A stretch of 64,000 nucleotides of DNA from JAOXRU01 sp965247735 (GTDB taxonomy: Bacteria > Bacteroidota > Bacteroidia > Flavobacteriales > Flavobacteriaceae): assembly GCA_965247735.1 (NCBI GenBank), contig CBDFHN010000002.1:2666001-2730000 (forward strand). Direction: 5' to 3'. Position numbers and translations under genes: made by a program. Below the pieces are notes generated by a model that saw nothing but the letters and a program-made list of their open reading frames with translations, was not told the DNA's origin and did no database searches. How positions within the stretch are numbered: the first letter of the stretch is position 1; every line of letters begins with the position of its first letter. Below are positions 26,065 to 35,586 of the stretch, one piece after another.

Positions 26065-28809
26065 ATGAAGACTTTTTTACAAGAGGTAGTTGAAGACATC
26101 CAACTAAAACACGAAAACATCAGTGATTTAATTTTTATTCTCCCAAGTAAAAGAGCGGGTACTTTTTTAAAAAGACACCTAGGAGCAACAGTAACAAAAA
26201 CATTATTTCTTCCAGAAATACTAAGTATAGAAGACTTAATAGAAAAAATTGCTCCACTTGCATTTACTACCAATCCAACCTTACTTTTTGAGCTTTACCG
26301 AATATACCTATCCATTGAAAATTCTGAAAAGGAATCTTTTAATGCCTTTACAAAATGGGGCCAACTATTGCTTCAAGATTTTAATGAAATTGACAGGTAC
26401 CTAATTGATGCAAAAGCCATTTTTGAAGACCTTACCTCTATTCAAAAAATAAATAGCTGGAATGTAGAGAACGAACCAACAACATTGGTTAGTAACTATG
26501 TGAAATTTTCAGAATCGCTATACCCTATTTATACAAAATTCAACAAAAGTCTAGACGATAAAGAAATAGGATATCAAGGAAAAGTCTATAGAAATGCCGT
26601 TGAAAATCTTAGCTCATATATTGATGAGCACCAAAACAAAAAACATATTTTTGTTGGTTTTAACGCATTAAACACTTGTGAAGAAACTATTATCAAAGAA
26701 TTACTAGAAAAAAACTTAGCTGATATTTATTGGGACATCGACAAGAGTTTTTTAGAAGACCCTATCCATAAAGCAGGAAACTTTATTAGACCCTACACAA
26801 AATGGAAATACTACAAAGACAATACGTTTAACTGGCGCAAAGAAAATTTTAGTCAAACAAAAAAAATTTCCATTATTGGTGTACCTAAATACACCTCTCA
26901 AGTAAACCAAATTGCTTCAATTCTAGAGAATGAAACTGCAATAAACACTAAAAAAACAGCTATTGTTTTAGGCGATGAACAGCTACTAAACCCACTATTA
27001 AATAGTATTCCTAAAAGCGTAGACAGCCTCAACATCACTATGGGTTCGCCTTTAATGAAAACACCTCTGGCTACACTTTTTCATCAACTTTTTGAGCTTT
27101 ATATTAAAAAAAATCAAAAGGGATGGTATCATAAAACCATCAGCAATCTTTTGGCTCACCCTTATATTCAGCAATTACTTGGCAATACCATTGCAAATAC
27201 TATTACTATCAATATAAATGCAAATAATCAAATATTTCTAACCCCTACATCACTCCAAAAAACACTAAAACAATGCCCAAAAGCATTTACCAATCTTTTT
27301 AGCATCAAAGAAGAAAATCCTAAGACCCTATTGCAAGCTTTTAAAGAACTGATTCACCTTCTAAAAGAAACCTTCTCAAAAGACAAAGAACAACACACAT
27401 TAGCTTTAGAATACCTTTACAAATTTTATCAATTGTTTAATCAGACATCAGAGCTAATTGAAAACTATCCATATATAAAATCCATAAAAGATCTAAAAAA
27501 CATCTATGGTGAATTGATCAGTTCTGAAACCTTAGATTTTGAAGGCGAGCCATTATCTGGACTTCAAATAATGGGAATGCTAGAGAGTAGAAACTTGGAT
27601 TTTGAAACTGTTATCATCTCTTCACTAAACGAAGGCATACTTCCTGCGGGTAAAGCAAACAATTCTTTTTTGCCTTTTGAAGTAAAAACAGCATACAAAC
27701 TCCCTACCTATTCCGAAAAAGACGCCGTATATACCTATCATTTTTATAGATTGACACAACGTGCCAAAAACATATATCTTATCTACAATACGGAACCAGA
27801 TGTATTAGAAGGCAGAGAAAAAAGCAGGTTTATAGGACAATTACTAGCAAACCCTTTAGAAAATCACAATACAAAAGAAATTATTGCTAGCCCAGCCATA
27901 AACCCAAGTAGTACAGCACTCATAGAAATCAAAAAAAATGCTGCCATCATAAACACCTTAAAACAAAGGGCACAAGTAGGTTTCTCTCCTTCAGCACTAA
28001 GCAACTATGTAAGAAACCCTATTGATTTTTTTAACAATACTATTTTAAAAATACGAAGTTATAACAGCCTAGAGGAAACTGTGGCTGCCAATACCCTTGG
28101 TACTATTGTACACGATACCCTAGAGAAGCTGTACACCCCTTTTTTAGGACAAGAACTCTCTAGTGCAACATTAAAAAAAGCACTAACACAAATAGAAGAT
28201 ACCATTACTTTCTTTTTTAAAAAGCACTATAGTAACTCCGATATTACAACCGGAAAAAACCTTATCATTTACCATGTGGCGGTAAGATATGTGAGTAATT
28301 TTATGAAAAGTGAAATTAAAGATCTTGCAGATAACAGTATTAAACTAGTTTCTCTGGAACAAAACCTAAGCCACCAATTATATATTGACGAGCTACAGGA
28401 AACCATAACATTTAAAGGAATTGTAGATCGCGTAGATGAACGAAACGGAACCCTAAGAATTATTGACTATAAAACAGGAAAAGTAGAGCCTAGGCATCTT
28501 GAAATTGTAACTTGGGACAATCTAACCGAAGACTACAAATACAGCAAAGCATTTCAAGTGCTATTTTATGCCTTACTACTTACCAAAGGAACTATTAATT
28601 CCCCAATTGAAGCAGGAATCATCTCTTTTAAAAATGCAAGTGCTGGTTTTATGAAGTTCACCAAAAAAGAACAAGCTAGAGGTGGAAAAAAAGACACTTT
28701 AGTAAGCACGGAAACACTAGAACTATTTACTATTGAGCTAAAAAATCTTGTTCTAGAACTTTTTAATATCGAAATTCCTTTCTTAGAAAAAGAATTAGAA
28801 GAACGGTAA
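26065..28809 (+). CDS. AddB-like protein with C-terminal PD-(D/E)XK nuclease
   Basis: 914 residues. The N-terminal half has the degenerate helicase fold of AddB (IFILPSKRAGTFLKRHL, FLPEILSIEDLIEKIAPL). Near residue 510 is the AddB-typical SRNLDFETVIISSLNEGILPAGK. The nuclease domain has GTIVHDTLEKLY and GIVDRVDERNGTLRIIDYKTGK. Few Cys residues are present, so the iron-sulphur cluster of Bacillus AddB appears absent. It should pair with the AddA-like protein at 20103 for break resection and recombination. Confidence 0.85.
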   Translation: MKTFLQEVVEDIQLKHENISDLIFILPSKRAGTFLKRHLGATVTKTLFLPEILSIEDLIEKIAPLAFTTNPTLLFELYRIYLSIENSEKESFNAFTKWGQLLLQDFNEIDRYLIDAKAIFEDLTSIQKINSWNVENEPTTLVSNYVKFSESLYPIYTKFNKSLDDKEIGYQGKVYRNAVENLSSYIDEHQNKKHIFVGFNALNTCEETIIKELLEKNLADIYWDIDKSFLEDPIHKAGNFIRPYTKWKYYKDNTFNWRKENFSQTKKISIIGVPKYTSQVNQIASILENETAINTKKTAIVLGDEQLLNPLLNSIPKSVDSLNITMGSPLMKTPLATLFHQLFELYIKKNQKGWYHKTISNLLAHPYIQQLLGNTIANTITININANNQIFLTPTSLQKTLKQCPKAFTNLFSIKEENPKTLLQAFKELIHLLKETFSKDKEQHTLALEYLYKFYQLFNQTSELIENYPYIKSIKDLKNIYGELISSETLDFEGEPLSGLQIMGMLESRNLDFETVIISSLNEGILPAGKANNSFLPFEVKTAYKLPTYSEKDAVYTYHFYRLTQRAKNIYLIYNTEPDVLEGREKSRFIGQLLANPLENHNTKEIIASPAINPSSTALIEIKKNAAIINTLKQRAQVGFSPSALSNYVRNPIDFFNNTILKIRSYNSLEETVAANTLGTIVHDTLEKLYTPFLGQELSSATLKKALTQIEDTITFFFKKHYSNSDITTGKNLIIYHVAVRYVSNFMKSEIKDLADNSIKLVSLEQNLSHQLYIDELQETITFKGIVDRVDERNGTLRIIDYKTGKVEPRHLEIVTWDNLTEDYKYSKAFQVLFYALLLTKGTINSPIEAGIISFKNASAGFMKFTKKEQARGGKKDTLVSTETLELFTIELKNLVLELFNIEIPFLEKELEER

Positions 28810-28815
28810 ACCTCG

Positions 28816-29340
28816 TTAGTCTAAGCTATATCTAATGGTTGTATATTTAATTTGATCACCAACCTCAGGGTAAGGAAGATCAATATTACATTCGATTTTA
28901 TAATTCGATTTTTGCCAAATGATAATGGCAGGATTTTCATCAAACCTACATTCTTTTGTTGAACTGGAAAAGAACTGAACACTTATACCATCAACACCTC
29001 TACCAGTACTTTCCTCTGGAGCCGATTCAGAACTCGTAAGCTTATCCAATTCTAATATTTGACTTGGCTCACCATAGACTGAACACATTTTCTGATAGAG
29101 TTCTTTTGGAAATGCTCCTCCTTTTATATGAACAGAAATACTAACTACAACATTATCAGAACTTGTATTAAATGTAATAGCCAAGTAATCAGATCCATAT
29201 TCTAAATTCTTTATCTTTTTTACATGATGATATGCACTTCCCCCAATCTTAATATCATCAATTTTATCTTGGAACTCTACACCAGAAATCTCATTACTAT
29301 TTTTTCCTAAATATTCATACATTGGAATCGTATTCATCAT
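28816..29340 (-). CDS. Hypothetical protein, 174 aa
   Basis: No family recognised. No signal peptide or membrane helix; predicted mostly beta with segments such as YLAITFNTSSDNVVVSISVHIKG and PAIIIWQKSNYKIECNIDLPYPE. GAFPKELYQKMCSVYGEPSQI has the look of an immunity- or DUF-type fold but nothing precise can be said. It converges with the AddB-like gene 6 bp away and lies 74 bp downstream of the ABC ATPase gene on the same strand, so it may be a distal part of that transcript. Confidence 0.6.
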   Translation of the reverse strand: MMNTIPMYEYLGKNSNEISGVEFQDKIDDIKIGGSAYHHVKKIKNLEYGSDYLAITFNTSSDNVVVSISVHIKGGAFPKELYQKMCSVYGEPSQILELDKLTSSESAPEESTGRGVDGISVQFFSSSTKECRFDENPAIIIWQKSNYKIECNIDLPYPEVGDQIKYTTIRYSLD

Positions 29341-29414
29341 TATAGCTATGTTATATACAATAAATACATGTTTATAAATTTAACCCTGTTAATTCATCAA
29401 CAAAAGAGTAACCA

Positions 29415-30242
29415 TCACGAACTTAACATCGTTTCTTTAATCTGCTTAACAATTTCTATATGATCCATTCCAAAATCTTTCCAAGCTAGTCCCAATTCTT
29501 TCATATCAATATGCTTTACAATGGTTCCATAATCAGCTTTTTCACCATTTACAGTTGGATAACCAATAACATAAATACTATCAGCAAGTTCTACTGCTAA
29601 TTCTATATCATGAGTAGAATAAATAACAGTATTAAACTCATGCGAAGAGGTAATCATATCAAATGCATTTTTAACATCTTCAATATTCCCTACATCTAGA
29701 CCAGAAAATGGCTCATCTAAAACTAGGTAGTGTCCAGCACAAAATATCTGCTCTATAATTGCGGTACGCTGACGTTGTCCTCCCGATAATTCACAAGGAT
29801 ATTGGTCTTTCATCTTCTCCAAACCCCAATCAACCAAATATTTCATTATTTGTTCGTGCTTTGCTTCTTTAGTCATGTCTTTAAGGCGTAAAGAAAACAA
29901 CAATGCTTCGTATATCGTTTTATTCCGAAATAAAGTATACCGCTGATCTACAAAACCAATATCACCTTCATGAACTTCCTTAGCATCGTCTTGAGCATCT
30001 GTAGTCGTATCAGCAATTAGCACTTTTCCTGTAGTTGGTTTTATCAAACCTGTAAGCGCCCTAAACAAGGTAGATTTCCCTCGTCCAGATCGCCCAACAA
30101 AAGCAATAACTTGTCCAGTAACACTGCCTTCTCTAACAACATCTTTTTCAACAAAATTGACATCTTTTAACACTATTTTTTCACCATATGCGACACTTAA
30201 GCTTTCCACATACAATAATGTATTTTGCATACTATAACCCAT
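29415..30242 (-). CDS. ABC transporter ATP-binding protein, NitT/TauT type
   Basis: 275 residues. Walker A GRSGRGKSTLFRAL, Q-loop GFVDQRYTLF, signature LSGGQRQRTAIIEQIF, Walker B YLVLDEPFSGLD and switch His in STHDIELA are all present. The first position of the signature region is canonical, so it should be an active ATPase. It lies 5 bp after the permease gene and is the last clear member of the 29.4-38.2 kb cluster. Confidence 0.9.
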   Translation of the reverse strand: MGYSMQNTLLYVESLSVAYGEKIVLKDVNFVEKDVVREGSVTGQVIAFVGRSGRGKSTLFRALTGLIKPTTGKVLIADTTTDAQDDAKEVHEGDIGFVDQRYTLFRNKTIYEALLFSLRLKDMTKEAKHEQIMKYLVDWGLEKMKDQYPCELSGGQRQRTAIIEQIFCAGHYLVLDEPFSGLDVGNIEDVKNAFDMITSSHEFNTVIYSTHDIELAVELADSIYVIGYPTVNGEKADYGTIVKHIDMKELGLAWKDFGMDHIEIVKQIKETMLSS

Positions 30243-30247
30243 ATCGA

Positions 30248-31024
30248 CTATATTTTTGAATATCTAAAAAATGCTTTTCTAAGGTAATCTAATACAAAAT
30301 CTATAGATAAACCCACTACCAATATCACAATCTGAAGTGCAATAATACGTCCATGATTCATAAACTTATCCGAGTTTTTAATCAAAAACCCTAGTCCACC
30401 TGCAGCTACCAATATAGATTCTACAGTTACCAACATCATCCATACAATTGCTAGATTCTGACGAATAACTTCAATTACATGATCTATTCTACCTTTAATA
30501 ACAACTTCCCATAATACTTCCCATCTTCCACATTTTAAAGAACGGGCATGATCAAATTCTTCTTGCTTTATGGAACTTACCATACTCAACAATGAAGTGG
30601 TTAAATAGGTACTCATAAAAACAACCAATACCCAAACTTGCATTGTTCTAGCATCACTAATTAATATTGCCAAATAGAATGTGATTCCTGTTAATGGCAA
30701 ATACCTCAACTTGCTTATTGTTTTTGCAATTGGCGCTAATACCGGTATCGTAGATAGATATGAAAAAACTAAAGATATAATAACGGCAATAACAATTGCT
30801 TTAAGACACAAAAACAGAGAACTTCCTATATGCACCACCAAGCCTTCGGCATACAAATCTGTAAAACCTTTTAAAACCTGACTAGGTGTTGGAAATAAAT
30901 GGCGTTCGCCCATACTAGAAATAAACCAAAATGCTACAACTGCCACCACCCAAGATAAGACGATAATAAGTCTGCTATTTTTGCTTAGCTCTTCAAATGG
31001 TTTAAATAGTTTTTTCATAAACAT
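30248..31024 (-). CDS. ABC transporter permease, NitT/TauT type
   Basis: 258 residues with about six membrane segments. The cytoplasmic coupling loop EEFDHARSLKCGRWEVLWEVVIKG is the EAA motif of the nitrate/sulfonate/taurine permease family, and HLFPTPSQVLKGFTDLY is the family's N-terminal segment. It should homodimerise with two copies of the following ATPase. Substrate unknown. A terminator-like hairpin separates it from the upstream binding-protein gene. Confidence 0.88.
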   Translation of the reverse strand: MFMKKLFKPFEELSKNSRLIIVLSWVVAVVAFWFISSMGERHLFPTPSQVLKGFTDLYAEGLVVHIGSSLFLCLKAIVIAVIISLVFSYLSTIPVLAPIAKTISKLRYLPLTGITFYLAILISDARTMQVWVLVVFMSTYLTTSLLSMVSSIKQEEFDHARSLKCGRWEVLWEVVIKGRIDHVIEVIRQNLAIVWMMLVTVESILVAAGGLGFLIKNSDKFMNHGRIIALQIVILVVGLSIDFVLDYLRKAFFRYSKI

Positions 31025-31056
31025 GAATTAAAAGTTAGACCATACTAATTGATTAA

Positions 31057-31094
31057 AAAAAGGTTGCCTCGAAAGTGCTTCAAGACAACCTTAT
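31057..31094 (-). terminator. Intra-cluster terminator or attenuator
   Basis: On the minus strand AAGGTTG and CAACCTT form a stem after the OmpA-fusion gene, followed by seven T. It lies between the binding-protein and permease genes and could lower expression of the latter. Confidence 0.7.
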
Positions 31095-31111
31095 CTATAT
31101 TATAAAGTGTA

Positions 31112-32926
31112 TTACTGCAATAATGTAATAACTACACGTCTGTTTTTAGCTTTACCAGCATTGGTATTATTATTTGCTACTGGCGCATCTTCTCCTTTAC
31201 CAATTACCGATTGGAAACGTGCTTGAGGAATACCTCTACCTCTTAAGAATGCTACAACTGCCTCTGCTCTTCTTTGTGACAATACATAATTATTCTCTGA
31301 AGAACCAGAATTATCGGTATGTCCTTCTAATCGTAACTTCGTATCTTCTGCTTGAATCAATAAGTTATAAATAGATTCTAAAGTAGCAGATGAAGACGAT
31401 GATATAGTAGCACTTCCTGTATTAAATGTTACATTCCATTCTCCCGAAGCCAATACCTTTTCTGCTTTTTTAGTATAATCTGCTTTATATGCCGATCCTG
31501 CATCAATATCATTGATGTTTTTAACAAAATAAAGGTTGACTGCCTCATCATAAGGAATAATACGCTCTACCGACTCATTAAATCCAAAAGGATTCAACTC
31601 TAACAAATAAGACGATACTTGGTTGTAAACCGCTTTGTATCGATTAGTCCCATCTGTAATACCATAATATTGCATTACATCAGAATAGTTAAAAACTCTA
31701 GACCCTCCCATGTTATATTCAATACCATTTTTATTTCCTTTTTGCCCTTTGAACATATCGTACCAGTATTTTGGAGACTCTAAGTCATATGCCTCAGCGA
31801 TAGCCTCAGAAGCTCTTACTTGCCATTCGTCATATTGCTTCATTTGATTAGAAGCTGTTAATGCTGATTTCAATATATTACTTACAATATTTGGATGATT
31901 TACAGACCATTCTTTAACAGCAATAATAGTCGTTGCCATTTGATTGTTAAACTCACGGGTAGAAACAATATCCGTAAAGCCACTTAGTGCATCAAAAACC
32001 ATCTTATCTCCTGGAGTCCATGTAGCACAACCATCAATTTTTTTATTGATTGTTTTCCCAGTAAGCCTTCCATTCTTCACCACTTTTAAAGGAATTGTCC
32101 ATCCTGCTTTTTGAGATTTAATTAATTCTTCAGCAGATTTAATATAATCATCATCTTGTGAAGGGTAAAAATTTACCGCATCAGGATCATAAGTAGAAGT
32201 ATCTGGATTTACTTTTAAGCCATTTGCAAAAGCATAATTAAGTGCTGTTACCCAGTCACCATCTCCAAGTACCGTAGAAATTAAGGCTCCTTTCATACTT
32301 TGTGGATCAACTTTCCAACTTGGCGGTCCTATTAATTTATCTTCACCATAACTAAGTCCAACAGCTCCAATAACCTGTACATGGTACTTATCTTTCCCAA
32401 ACTTATCATTTAATGCTTGCTGCATAGTACTGATATAAAATGGTGCACCATCTCCCATCATCATAATTGCAAAAGCACTTTTATCAGCATCAGGAAACTC
32501 CTCTCCTCTATCGTACTCTTCTATAAATTTCATTTGCATGTTCCTCAATTCTGACAACCAGTCTTGACGAACTATTTCCAAATTAACACCATTTTGTTCC
32601 ATTAAAGAACCTTTTGTTGTTTTTGGGCCTCCATTTGCTACAATAATCCCTGATTGCGCATTCCACGCATATGCAGCAATTTTTACCAATGGTTTATTTT
32701 TTACTTCACTAGAAAGGCTTGTAGAAGGCAAGTCCATTTTCGCAGAAGTAGTAACATTATCTACTTGGTTTTTATCTACATTAAGACTATCTAATTGTTT
32801 TGCCTCACCAACCCTAAGTCCTGGCGCAAAATAATACACAGCTCCCAAAATACCACCAAGTACTATAATTACAATTATTAATTCCGAAAAAGTAGTTAGC
32901 TTTTTTGTACGTAAAATTTTTCCCAT
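31112..32926 (-). CDS. Membrane-anchored solute-binding protein fused to a C-terminal OmpA domain
   Basis: 604 residues in three parts. An N-terminal uncleaved hydrophobic helix (FSELIIVIIVLGGILGAVYYF, residues about 14-34) lacks a lipobox or signal-peptidase site. Residues about 70-480 resemble periplasmic binding proteins of the NitT/TauT/phosphate-type clan (VKIAAYAWNAQSGIIVANGG...; MMMGDGAPFYIS). Residues about 495-604 are an OmpA peptidoglycan-binding domain (VTFNTGSATIS, LEGHTDNSGS, LSQRRAEAVVAFL, AKNRRVVITLL). The fusion would tether a transporter-linked sensor between inner membrane and cell wall. It matches the annotation class substrate-binding/OmpA family protein; ligand unknown. 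Confidence 0.85.
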   Translation of the reverse strand: MGKILRTKKLTTFSELIIVIIVLGGILGAVYYFAPGLRVGEAKQLDSLNVDKNQVDNVTTSAKMDLPSTSLSSEVKNKPLVKIAAYAWNAQSGIIVANGGPKTTKGSLMEQNGVNLEIVRQDWLSELRNMQMKFIEEYDRGEEFPDADKSAFAIMMMGDGAPFYISTMQQALNDKFGKDKYHVQVIGAVGLSYGEDKLIGPPSWKVDPQSMKGALISTVLGDGDWVTALNYAFANGLKVNPDTSTYDPDAVNFYPSQDDDYIKSAEELIKSQKAGWTIPLKVVKNGRLTGKTINKKIDGCATWTPGDKMVFDALSGFTDIVSTREFNNQMATTIIAVKEWSVNHPNIVSNILKSALTASNQMKQYDEWQVRASEAIAEAYDLESPKYWYDMFKGQKGNKNGIEYNMGGSRVFNYSDVMQYYGITDGTNRYKAVYNQVSSYLLELNPFGFNESVERIIPYDEAVNLYFVKNINDIDAGSAYKADYTKKAEKVLASGEWNVTFNTGSATISSSSSATLESIYNLLIQAEDTKLRLEGHTDNSGSSENNYVLSQRRAEAVVAFLRGRGIPQARFQSVIGKGEDAPVANNNTNAGKAKNRRVVITLLQ

Positions 32927-32951
32927 TATTATTTACTTATTTTTCTATAAT

Positions 32952-34073
32952 TTAATCAAACATATTTCCAAATCCACCACTTTCCTGCTTATCTTCAGCA
33001 GTAAGTTTATAATTAGGATTATTGTATTTTTTAGACTCCGGAATATAATCTTTTCCTGTCTTTATCTTATCTGCAAGCGTATCCAATTGTGCATACAACT
33101 CATCGCTATCCACATCGTATTTAGCCGTAAGTGTATCTATATCCATTAGATTCTCGTGAGTCCTAGAAATATCCATAGCTATAGTTTCTGTAACCACATC
33201 TAAAGCGTATTCTAATTCCCATTCCTTAGTAAATAACATTGCAGATTTGGCACTATCTGTTGCTGCTCTAGCCGTTTTTGCAAATTGATATTCTTTTTCT
33301 AACATGGTAATCGTTACCTCAAAATCAGAAATTTTTATATCTATTGCAGTACCTGCCATGGTTAATTTTCTATCCAATTTCCCCATTACGGAAGCTCTAC
33401 TACCGTATTTTTTAATAAAACTTTTGCTCTGTTCCAGTTGGTGCGTTATCCGTTGCGATTGCGATAATTTTTTTGCCAAGCTGCTATGCAATGCTACATA
33501 CTCATCTGTATCTTTACCCGCATTTCCTTTCTCAGAAATAATCTGCTCCATTCCACTTTTAAGCTTTTGAGCCTGCTTTTGTAAAGAAACCACTTGAGTT
33601 TGAAAATCTTTTGCTTCTTTTTCTGCTTTAAAAGCTTCACCTTCCATGTTGTTTTTTAGTGCTTTTATTTTTGCCTTCGCATCTTTAAAAACCCTTCTGT
33701 TTTTCAACATTTTTTGCTTTTGCTCTTGCAACTCCCCAAAAGGATCATGCTTTATCAACGATTTATGAATTCCACGAGTAACTCTCCTCAAAAATTTAAA
33801 AATTATTGGGAGCATCATCACAAAGAACACCAAAAAAATTGCCACTCCAGCAAGGGCAATTACTTGCCCCAAAGCAGTAAATAATGGTGGCAATATATAT
33901 ATCCAAGCGGCATATCCTAATCCTGCAAATAATGCTATTTTTAGAAATGCATTTAATCCTTTCTCTCCATTTCTCCAATTACTAGGGTTTAATGAAATCT
34001 CCCCCTTTTCATCGTCAAAATGCTTTAAAATAGGAAGATTTAGTAAATGACTTTTTGATTCTTTAAGATCCAT
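32952..34073 (-). CDS. Two-helix membrane protein with long coiled coil, 373 aa
   Basis: Residues about 45-95 contain two adjacent membrane helices (FLKIALFAGLGYAAWIYILPPLF and VIALAGVAIFLVFFVMMLPIIF). The next 200 residues are Lys/Glu-rich and predicted coiled coil (KDAKAKIKALKNNMEGEAFKAEKEAKDFQTQVVSLQKQ), resembling PspA/IM30-like or TelA-like stress proteins in general look but not in any specific motif I can name. The C-terminus is acidic (QESGGFGNMFD). It begins 13 bp after the 238-aa gene, so the two are co-transcribed and probably act together. Confidence 0.7.
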   Translation of the reverse strand: MDLKESKSHLLNLPILKHFDDEKGEISLNPSNWRNGEKGLNAFLKIALFAGLGYAAWIYILPPLFTALGQVIALAGVAIFLVFFVMMLPIIFKFLRRVTRGIHKSLIKHDPFGELQEQKQKMLKNRRVFKDAKAKIKALKNNMEGEAFKAEKEAKDFQTQVVSLQKQAQKLKSGMEQIISEKGNAGKDTDEYVALHSSLAKKLSQSQRITHQLEQSKSFIKKYGSRASVMGKLDRKLTMAGTAIDIKISDFEVTITMLEKEYQFAKTARAATDSAKSAMLFTKEWELEYALDVVTETIAMDISRTHENLMDIDTLTAKYDVDSDELYAQLDTLADKIKTGKDYIPESKKYNNPNYKLTAEDKQESGGFGNMFD

Positions 34074-34086
34074 CTATTGTTTTTAC

Positions 34087-34803
34087 TTATACATTATTTT
34101 TAATTCCATTGACAACCGTACCAATGGTTTCTAAAATTTTATTTCTTGCCTTATCATTGGCCATTATTTTTTGATCAATTTCAGAAATATCATTGATAAT
34201 TTCAGAATCCATAGATTGCAATTGATTTCTTTTTTCGCTAATCTGATTTTGCATTTCCAACAGTCTTCTTTCTAAATCTTTAATTTGAGTATCCAAACTG
34301 CTTTTCTTGCTGTTTTGCGTCTCTAAAATTAAGGAACGTTTCTTATTGCCCTGAACACTGTATTGCTGGTGTACTTTTTCTATTTCTTTAATATAGAAAT
34401 CAGCTTCATTCAAAAGAGTAGATTTATTCATCTTTGGATCTGCACTTTGCGCCATTACCAATGCCATCTTATATGCAGATGGATCATTAGAACCTACTGC
34501 TTTTATAGCTTTAAAAAACTCATAAAAATCATACCCAGGTTTATTTAACGACTCAAAACCTGACTCATACATTTCTATAATTGTATTTAAAACAGAATTA
34601 CTAACTGCTGCTCCTAAGTTAACCGGTGGCGCTGTAGGTATCGAATTTGGAAACTTAGACACAGGCGCACTAGTTTTAGGAAAAGAACTAGTAGTAGTAG
34701 TTGTAACTGTTGGTTTTGGTGCTGCAGGTGTATTCTTTGCAGTATTAGATCCTTCTTCTTCATTGATAAAAAGAGCTTTCCAATTAAATTTTTCTTTAGC
34801 CAT
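34087..34803 (-). CDS. Cytoplasmic coiled-coil protein, 238 aa
   Basis: A low-complexity Pro/Thr/Ser linker (residues about 18-60) leads into a helical region (SVLNTIIEMYESGFESLNKPGYDFYEFFKAIKAV) and a C-terminal coiled coil from about residue 150 (SSLDTQIKDLERRLLEMQNQISEKRNQLQSMD). No membrane segment or signal. Family not recognised. The short MAKEKFNWKALF opening may be a docking peptide. It is the first gene after a 227-bp gap, which holds a candidate minus-strand promoter. Confidence 0.7.
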   Translation of the reverse strand: MAKEKFNWKALFINEEEGSNTAKNTPAAPKPTVTTTTTSSFPKTSAPVSKFPNSIPTAPPVNLGAAVSNSVLNTIIEMYESGFESLNKPGYDFYEFFKAIKAVGSNDPSAYKMALVMAQSADPKMNKSTLLNEADFYIKEIEKVHQQYSVQGNKKRSLILETQNSKKSSLDTQIKDLERRLLEMQNQISEKRNQLQSMDSEIINDISEIDQKIMANDKARNKILETIGTVVNGIKNNV

Positions 34804-34999
34804 TTATAATTTTTTAGATAAAACTAGACTTCAACTGTTAAAAATAAAAAATAAATCCCAGATTGCCTACCTTAATATGTACTTTAGAATATTGTTTTGT
34901 TACAAAATCTAAAACTTTTTTGAATTAAAGCATTAATATCGGCTCTATTTTGCATCAAATTAAAGAAACAAAACGCCGATTTCAAGGAAATATTTTATG

Positions 35000-35007
35000 C
35001 AAAACTA
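35000..35007 (-). promoter_or_regulatory. Candidate internal promoter of the ABC/AAA cluster
   Basis: The minus strand reads TAGTTTTG, fitting TAnnTTTG, about 195 bp before the 238-aa gene. No TTG at the expected distance. Confidence 0.35.
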
Positions 35008-35030
35008 CAAATATTATGCTCTTATGAATT

Positions 35031-35537
35031 TTATTTTTTTCTAGTAAGTCGAGACCATGCTATTTTCAAAATAAGCAATACAACTCCAAAGACAAGTAAC
35101 AACTGCCCAAATCCGCCAATAAAAAATATTCCAAAATGCATCCGTTGTAAAACAAAAACTATTGCAAATGAAACTCCAATTAGCACCATTAAACTGGATA
35201 GTTTTCCAAACCCTGGAATGTCTTTCATATGCACTTTTCTATTCAATAAAAACAATACCAAACACATACTAGCTACTGGCACAAAATAGGCAATAACATT
35301 AACATTTAGCATGTTAGAATTCTGTATGAAAAATCCATACAACACTAATATTAGCGCCAATATTCCAGGAATAGAAACGCCATAGACCAACAGGGACATT
35401 ACATATCTTAAGTTTTTACTGTTTTTTGCATTTAGTACTGCTAAAACTAATAATGTAAGCACTATTAACCCACCAAAATAAATCAAAATCATATTTTGAT
35501 GTGTTCCAAACCAATCTATTACATTTTGTATTGTCAT
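35031..35537 (-). CDS. Multi-spanning membrane protein, 168 aa
   Basis: Five predicted membrane helices fill the protein (MILIYFGGLIVLTLLVLAVL, SLLVYGVSIPGILALILVLYG, NVIAYFVPVASMCLVLFLL, SLMVLIGVSFAIVFVL, FGQLLLVFGVVLLILKIAW) with short basic loops. No family recognised. It lies 49 bp after the AAA+ ATPase gene on the same strand and is probably the membrane partner of that ATPase or the coiled-coil proteins (inference). Confidence 0.7.
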   Translation of the reverse strand: MTIQNVIDWFGTHQNMILIYFGGLIVLTLLVLAVLNAKNSKNLRYVMSLLVYGVSIPGILALILVLYGFFIQNSNMLNVNVIAYFVPVASMCLVLFLLNRKVHMKDIPGFGKLSSLMVLIGVSFAIVFVLQRMHFGIFFIGGFGQLLLVFGVVLLILKIAWSRLTRKK

Positions 35538-35586
35538 ATTTTATAAAATTCTAAGTATTAAAATAAAAACCGTTTTCAAACGCTAC

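Noticed and set aside
29415..31024. Plain nitrate or taurine importer
   Set aside because: The binding protein is membrane-anchored and OmpA-fused, and the surrounding genes do not fit nutrient import, so no substrate was assigned.
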